Shown here one piece after another: positions 33,054-36,245 of a DNA stretch of 36,245 nt; positions within the stretch are counted from its first letter, which is position 1; every line of letters begins with the position of its first letter. The notes beneath the pieces were generated by a model that worked only from the letters and a program-made list of their open reading frames with translations, did no database searches and was not told the DNA's origin. A program made the position numbers and the translations under genes. Origin of the DNA: Actinomycetes bacterium (GTDB lineage: Bacteria; Actinomycetota; Actinomycetes; Streptosporangiales; Streptosporangiaceae); contig JAJYUU010000037.1 of NCBI GenBank assembly GCA_021792405.1, forward strand, positions 1 through 36,245, read 5' to 3'.

Positions 33054-33298
33054 CCGAAGAGATCCTCTTCTGCAGGCACTGGCGGCTGGTTCCTGCCGTC
33101 CTCGAACAGCGGTATGTCCGCATAGCGGTCTAGCTCGGCGAACCACGCGTCGATATCGGAGGCGATCGGCTCCAGCAGCACGCCGTTTCCCATGTGCCGG
33201 ACACGCACCCGGTCGCCAGGCAATCGGAACTCCTTAGGAAGTCGCACGGCCTGGCTCCGGCCATGGGTGAAGAGCCTCGCGATCGCAGTTTCCGCCAC
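33050..33298 (-). CDS. VapB antitoxin, AbrB/MazE-type
   Basis: An 82-residue protein with the swapped-hairpin AbrB fold: IARLFTHGRSQAVRLPKEFR then LPGDRVRVRHMGNGVLLEPI. The C terminus, with FAELDRYADIPLFEDGR and an acidic tail, would bind the toxin. I chose GTG 33298, which has GGGGAGG at 5-nt spacing, over TTG 33325. Unlike the other antitoxins here, it has a normal ribosome site and a leader of about 20 nt. It precedes vapC in the same operon and should repress its own promoter. Confidence 0.84.
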   Translation of the reverse strand: MAETAIARLFTHGRSQAVRLPKEFRLPGDRVRVRHMGNGVLLEPIASDIDAWFAELDRYADIPLFEDGRNQPPVPAEEDLFG

Positions 33299-33326
33299 GG
33301 CGCCTCCCCTGGTGATAGCTACCAAA

Positions 33327-33332
33327 AGTATA
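33327..33332 (-). promoter_or_regulatory. -10 element of the AbrB-type VapBC operon
   Basis: On the minus strand TATACT is a near-consensus -10 located 28 nt before the VapB GTG. It lies in GTATAC, a 6-bp palindrome that might belong to the autorepressor site. The -35 is weak (a TGAACA-like stretch sits about 20 nt upstream). Confidence 0.5.
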
Positions 33333-33383
33333 CATCGTCCCCTCGGTCGCGCTGTTCAGCGGCCGCCTATCGGGGGCGTGCAG

Positions 33384-33821
33384 CTAGTCGCGGTCGGCTG
33401 GCAATACCCGAAATGCCTTCAGGCCTTTCGTAAGCGGCTTCACAGCGCGGTAATCTCGCTGATCCAACGTGAAGATGCGGTCGGTCTTGTATCGGTCGGC
33501 GAGGACTACCCCGACTGCGTCGGCGAGATCAAGTCTCAGATCCTTGTACTGTCCCCGAATACCCTGGGCTACGGCCAGGTCGCTGTGGCCGAGCTCGGCC
33601 AGCTTGTACCCGCCAGCCGCGATGCGGGCTGTCAGCGCATCCGCCACCTGCATAGCGGCGGAGAATCCAAGATCGCGGTGAACTAGATGATCAAGCTCTG
33701 TCATGACCATGGGGGAGATGACCAGCATCTCGCTCTCCATGACGCTGAGGGCATCGCTGTGCTCAGGCTGAGATGCATCGAAAACCGCATAGAGCGCGGA
33801 GGTGTCGGCGACGATGATCAA
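33384..33821 (-). CDS. VapC-type PIN toxin
   Basis: A 145-residue protein beginning MIIVADTSALYAVFD (Asp6), with MTELDHLVHRDLG as the second acidic site and LRLDLADAVGVVLADRYKTD then IFTLDQRDYRAV as the third and fourth. All PIN active-site acidic residues appear present. The start is TTG 33821, overlapping the antitoxin stop (TTGA). It is followed downstream by the next VapBC module on the same strand, so two unrelated modules lie in tandem. It differs clearly from the VapC at 32643, which argues against a local duplication. Confidence 0.85.
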   Translation of the reverse strand: MIIVADTSALYAVFDASQPEHSDALSVMESEMLVISPMVMTELDHLVHRDLGFSAAMQVADALTARIAAGGYKLAELGHSDLAVAQGIRGQYKDLRLDLADAVGVVLADRYKTDRIFTLDQRDYRAVKPLTKGLKAFRVLPADRD

Positions 33822-34057
33822 CGGCGTGTCGCCCTGTCCCTTATGTGGCTGTAAATCTCCTCATCCATCTGGTCTGGCGTGAGCCGCCTGCCGCTCTCGA
33901 ATACCGGCAGCGGCTCTCTCTCCTTCGGCTGCGAGCGGGCGAGTACCATCGCTACTCCGCGCCGGATGAGCTCTGCCTTGGTGACGCCGGTCGCGACGGC
34001 CTCAGAGTCAAGCCGCGCGTCCATGTCCTCGGGCAGGTAGATAGTCGTCTTGATCAC
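33818..34057 (-). CDS. VapB antitoxin, ribbon-helix-helix type
   Basis: A 79-residue protein starting VIKTTIYLPEDMDARLDSEA, a clear RHH strand and first helix, then GVTKAELIRRGVAMVLAR as the second helix. The tail with FESGRRLTPDQMDEEIYSHI probably binds VapC. GTG 34057 is chosen because the RHH strand starts there, and because TACCAT lies 7 nt upstream, which suggests a leaderless mRNA. The frame extends to 34267 but with a non-coding-looking Pro/Gly/Arg stretch. It is coupled to the toxin by a 4-nt overlap. Confidence 0.83.
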   Translation of the reverse strand: MIKTTIYLPEDMDARLDSEAVATGVTKAELIRRGVAMVLARSQPKEREPLPVFESGRRLTPDQMDEEIYSHIRDRATRR

Positions 34058-34064
34058 GCCACAT

Positions 34065-34070
34065 ATGGTA
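34065..34070 (-). promoter_or_regulatory. -10 element of the RHH-type VapBC operon
   Basis: On the minus strand TACCAT ends 7 nt before the VapB GTG and lies within TGGTACCA, an 8-bp palindrome that may be part of the operator. No Shine-Dalgarno is present. The -35 is not convincing. Confidence 0.45.
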
Positions 34071-34294
34071 CCACCTACGATCCGGCGACGGCGCTGGGGA
34101 GGAGCCGCCCCGCCACCTTGCTGCGGCCAGGGCTGAGCCGGACTGGCCGGCGGGCACTGCCCGGGCGCGGCCTGATGTCGCCGCGGAGGAGAACCCAGCA
34201 GACCGGGCAGCCTGCCCCTGGTGCCGCCGCCGGTGTGCCGGGAAGCTATCCGTGAGCGGCCTTGCACCGGGAACGCGGCTAACAGGGGTGAATC

Positions 34295-35332
34295 ATGTCA
34301 GTCCAGGACGGCATTCAGGAGCCGGACTATCGCGCTTACGCGGCGGCCGGGATGCAGGCGCTCCAGCGGTGGTACCAGCGGTGGACCGGCTGCTGGCGGA
34401 CGACGGGCTGGTGGAACTGCGCTAACGCGCTGACCGCGGTGATCGCCTACACCGAGCGCACCGGAGACCGGACGTACTTCGCCGTGATCGAGCGCACGTT
34501 CCGGGCGGCGCGCCGCCGGCACTCGGACTTCCTGGTCAGCTTTTACGACGACAACGGCTGGTGGGGCCTGGCCTGGGTGGCCGCCTACGACCTGACCGGC
34601 GAGGTCCGCTACCTCGAGGCCGCCCGGACGATCTTCGCCAACCTGCTGACCGCGTGGGACGATACCTGCGGCGGCGGCGTGTGGTGGAACACCAAGCGCG
34701 GATACAAGAACGCCATCACCAACGAGCTCTTCCTCACCCTCGCGGCCAGGCTGCATCAGCGCGGTGCGGGAACGGGCGAGTACCTCGACTGGGCCCGGCG
34801 GGAGTGGGACTGGTTCTGCGCCCGCGGGCTGATTGGCGAGAACGGCCTGATCAACGACGGGCTCAATAAGTCGTGCCAGAACAACCGTGGCCAGACGTGG
34901 ACCTACAACCAGGGCGTGGTACTCGGCGGGCTGGCGGCGCTGCATGAGATCACCGGCGACCCCGGCTACCTGAGGCAGGCCGAGGCGATCGCCGACGCTG
35001 CGCTGGCGCTGCTGACCACTCCGGCGCCCGGGGCCAGGCACGGCATCCTGCTCGAGCCTGCCGAGCACGGCACTGGTCGCCGCGGCGGGGACCTGCCACA
35101 GTTCAAGGGCATCTTCGTGCGCCACCTCTACGACCTCTACCTACAGAGCCGGCGGCCCGCTTACCGTGAGTTCATCCTCGACAACGCCCGCTCGATCTGG
35201 GCGAGCGACAGGAACGAACGCAACCAGTTCGGCTTGCACTGGGCTGGCCCGTTCGACTACGCGGACGCCAGCCGGCAGAGTTCGGCGCTGGACGTGCTGA
35301 ACGCCGCTGTGCCGCTCGCCGCCAGCAACTGA
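34295..35332 (+). CDS. Glycoside hydrolase family 76 protein (alpha-1,6-mannanase-like)
   Basis: A 345-residue (alpha/alpha)6-barrel protein. The catalytic Asp pair is FYDDNGWWGLAW (Asp85-Asp86); other family features are CGGGVWWNTKRGYKNAITN, NDGLN and TWTYNQGVVLGGLAALHE. GH76 enzymes hydrolyse or transglycosylate alpha-1,6-mannan. There is no signal peptide, so it may act in the cytoplasm or leave by another route. ATG 34295 has AGGGGTG 5 nt upstream. Its 3' end lies against the broken PIN toxin on the opposite strand. A link to the distant glycan region is possible but not shown. Confidence 0.9.
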   Translation: MSVQDGIQEPDYRAYAAAGMQALQRWYQRWTGCWRTTGWWNCANALTAVIAYTERTGDRTYFAVIERTFRAARRRHSDFLVSFYDDNGWWGLAWVAAYDLTGEVRYLEAARTIFANLLTAWDDTCGGGVWWNTKRGYKNAITNELFLTLAARLHQRGAGTGEYLDWARREWDWFCARGLIGENGLINDGLNKSCQNNRGQTWTYNQGVVLGGLAALHEITGDPGYLRQAEAIADAALALLTTPAPGARHGILLEPAEHGTGRRGGDLPQFKGIFVRHLYDLYLQSRRPAYREFILDNARSIWASDRNERNQFGLHWAGPFDYADASRQSSALDVLNAAVPLAASN

Positions 35333-35341
35333 GCGCGCGCT

Positions 35342-35611
35342 GCCTTGTCCTGGGATCCGTACGTCCCGGTACGCCGCGTCATCCGGCCAGAACTCGTGCC
35401 GCTCGTTATCGATGAGCGCGGACAGCAGCGCATGCGCAGTCGCCGCCGACTGCCCATCGCGCATCACCAGCCTGATCAGGCTGCCCTGCGTGATCGGGCA
35501 GGTGGCGACGGGGTCGGAGTGACCTGCGGCCCATGACTCGGCTGCGTCGTGGTGAACACGGTCGGCTACCAGCAGCGCGATGAGGACATGCGCGTCGAGC
35601 AGGAAGATCAC
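35342..35611 (-). pseudogene. Truncated VapC-type PIN toxin
   Basis: From GTG 35611 the frame reads MIFLLDAHVLIALLVADRVH then HHDAAESWAAG, ATCPITQGSLIRLVM and HEFWPDDAAYRDVRI. This is a VapC of the type with a conserved HEFWPDD stretch. At about residue 88 the similarity ends, just where the GH76 gene ends on the other strand. The frame then continues as antisense of GH76 to 35141. The final third, with the last acidic residues, is missing. Upstream, a frame ending AVRALEDDVK overlaps the GTG as an antitoxin would, but lacks a start and a recognisable DNA-binding part. Confidence 0.75.
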
Positions 35612-35851
35612 TTGACGTCGTCTTCAAGCGCGCGCACGGCGTCCGGCCCGGCCCGTCCGGCCGAGACGGTGCCGCCACCAGCTCCGCAGGCTCCCGCATG
35701 TGCGCGCAGGATTTGGCGGCGAAGGGGGAGCGAGCGGCAAAAACCACTCGATAGATGTCAGTAGATGACCATATAATCGAATGTGTGATCGATTGATGTA
35801 GTGACCGTGACGCGGTGACTCGGCTTGTCGGTCGGCGGAGGGAGGGCGGCG
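35612..35851. other. Intergenic region with an AT-rich promoter-like patch
   Basis: A 240-nt region before the DUF222 gene. The patch 35750-35810 is AT-rich, has TAGATG twice at 10-nt spacing (35752, 35762) and contains a perfect TATAAT (35772-35777). No good -35 is seen 16-18 nt upstream. It probably drives the DUF222/HNH gene with a leader of about 70 nt. The left part covers the remains of an antitoxin frame. Confidence 0.45.
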
Positions 35852-36245
35852 ATGACGGATCCGGGCTGGGATATTCCTGGTGTTCCGCGTGCGGCCCCTC
35901 CTGATGGTGGCGCGCCTGGCGCGAACGGTTCGGTGCTGTCGGCTGGCGCTTCGCCGGCTGCGTCGTCGCCGTCTGCCGCCGGTTCGCCGCAGCGGGGGCG
36001 CGGGCCGGGACGGAGGGAGCGGGCGGGGAGCGTGTCGGCGTCGGCTGGGTTGTCGGCGGGCGCGTTCGCCGGGTTAGCGGATGCCGGTCCGGGTGCTGAT
36101 CGGCATTCCGGCTCGTCTGTCGGCGCCGCGCCTGACCCGGCCAGCGTTCGGGTGACCGATCCGGCGCAGGCGCTGGCGTACCTGACCGCGGGACTGGAGT
36201 TCCTGGCCCATGCGGATCCGGCGGGGTGGAGTGAGGGGGAGCAGG
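35852..36245 (+). CDS. DUF222/HNH endonuclease (13E12 repeat family), 5' part
   Basis: Only the first 131 codons are in the window. The first 95 residues are rich in Ala, Gly, Pro and Ser and look disordered. The part PAQALAYLTAGLEFLAHADP then AGWSEGEQ is the opening of the DUF222 domain that precedes a C-terminal HNH nuclease domain in this actinobacterial family. These genes are often multicopy and may be mobile or selfish elements; the function is unproven. ATG 35852 is preceded by GGAGGG. The HNH part lies beyond the edge and cannot be checked. Confidence 0.8.
   Translation, partial: MTDPGWDIPGVPRAAPPDGGAPGANGSVLSAGASPAASSPSAAGSPQRGRGPGRRERAGSVSASAGLSAGAFAGLADAGPGADRHSGSSVGAAPDPASVRVTDPAQALAYLTAGLEFLAHADPAGWSEGEQ

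Noticed and set aside
35752-35777. Repeated TAGATG units as an iteron-type origin
   Set aside because: Only two copies are present and no replication gene is nearby. A promoter patch is a simpler explanation.
1-36245. CRISPR array, rRNA, tRNA, integrase or transposase
   Set aside because: No regularly spaced direct repeats, tRNA-like cloverleaf, rRNA-like stretch or recombinase/transposase motifs were noticed on either strand.

Overview
The window is high-GC DNA with strong GC3 bias, frequent GTG/TTG starts and 4-nt start/stop overlaps, which points to an actinomycete. A ResB/CcsB cytochrome c maturation pair, an N-terminal DUF222/HNH (13E12-type) protein at the right edge and the hemL neighbourhood all fit. 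The exact genus cannot be read from the sequence. My impression, without a phylogeny, is a Streptosporangiales-like soil actinobacterium.

Layout: (1) 105-660, a ribbon-helix-helix antitoxin with a truncated PIN toxin and a perfect 13-bp inverted-repeat operator. (2) 824-3730, a leftward sulfotransferase and polysaccharide flippase pair. (3) 4183-6169, a primase/polymerase-domain protein overlapping hemL. (4) 6166-24437, a long surface-glycan region: a galE-like epimerase, two more sulfotransferases, two GH16 enzymes, one GH5 enzyme, three GT2 and three GT4 glycosyltransferases, a large GT-C-like membrane protein, an SPFH protein and an unrecognised protein. (5) 24510-25949, remains of a yefM-yoeB module and of an XRE antitoxin, then an intact DUF433/DUF5615 toxin-antitoxin pair. 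(6) 25995-30396, a conserved block of histidine phosphatase, TlpA-like lipoprotein, ResB and CcsB. (7) 30546-35611, three intact PIN-toxin modules, a remnant of an Ig-like secreted protein, a PIG-L deacetylase, a GH76 enzyme and another truncated PIN toxin. (8) 35852 to the end, the start of a DUF222/HNH protein.

How it fits together: hemL, histidine phosphatase, TlpA, (CcdA), ResB and CcsB are contiguous in many actinobacteria (Mycobacterium tuberculosis Rv0524-Rv0529, from memory). Here about 19.8 kb of glycan genes separates hemL from the phosphatase, and ccdA is missing between tlpA and resB. The glycan region has the parts to build (glycosyltransferases, GT-C protein), export (Wzx-like flippase), decorate (three PAPS-type sulfotransferases) and trim (GH16, GH5) a polysaccharide. 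A sulfated exopolysaccharide or glycolipid is the most economical hypothesis. No initiating sugar-phosphate transferase, Wzz/Wza-type partner or sulfate-activation gene lies in the window.

The flanks are dense in toxin-antitoxin modules: four intact and four broken or partial. Several antitoxin starts sit 7-8 nt after a -10-like hexamer, which suggests leaderless mRNAs. A promoter-like site at 19872-19902 has a dyad centred exactly in a 19-nt spacer, the geometry used by MerR-family regulators, and is followed by a long structured leader before a glycosyltransferase pair.
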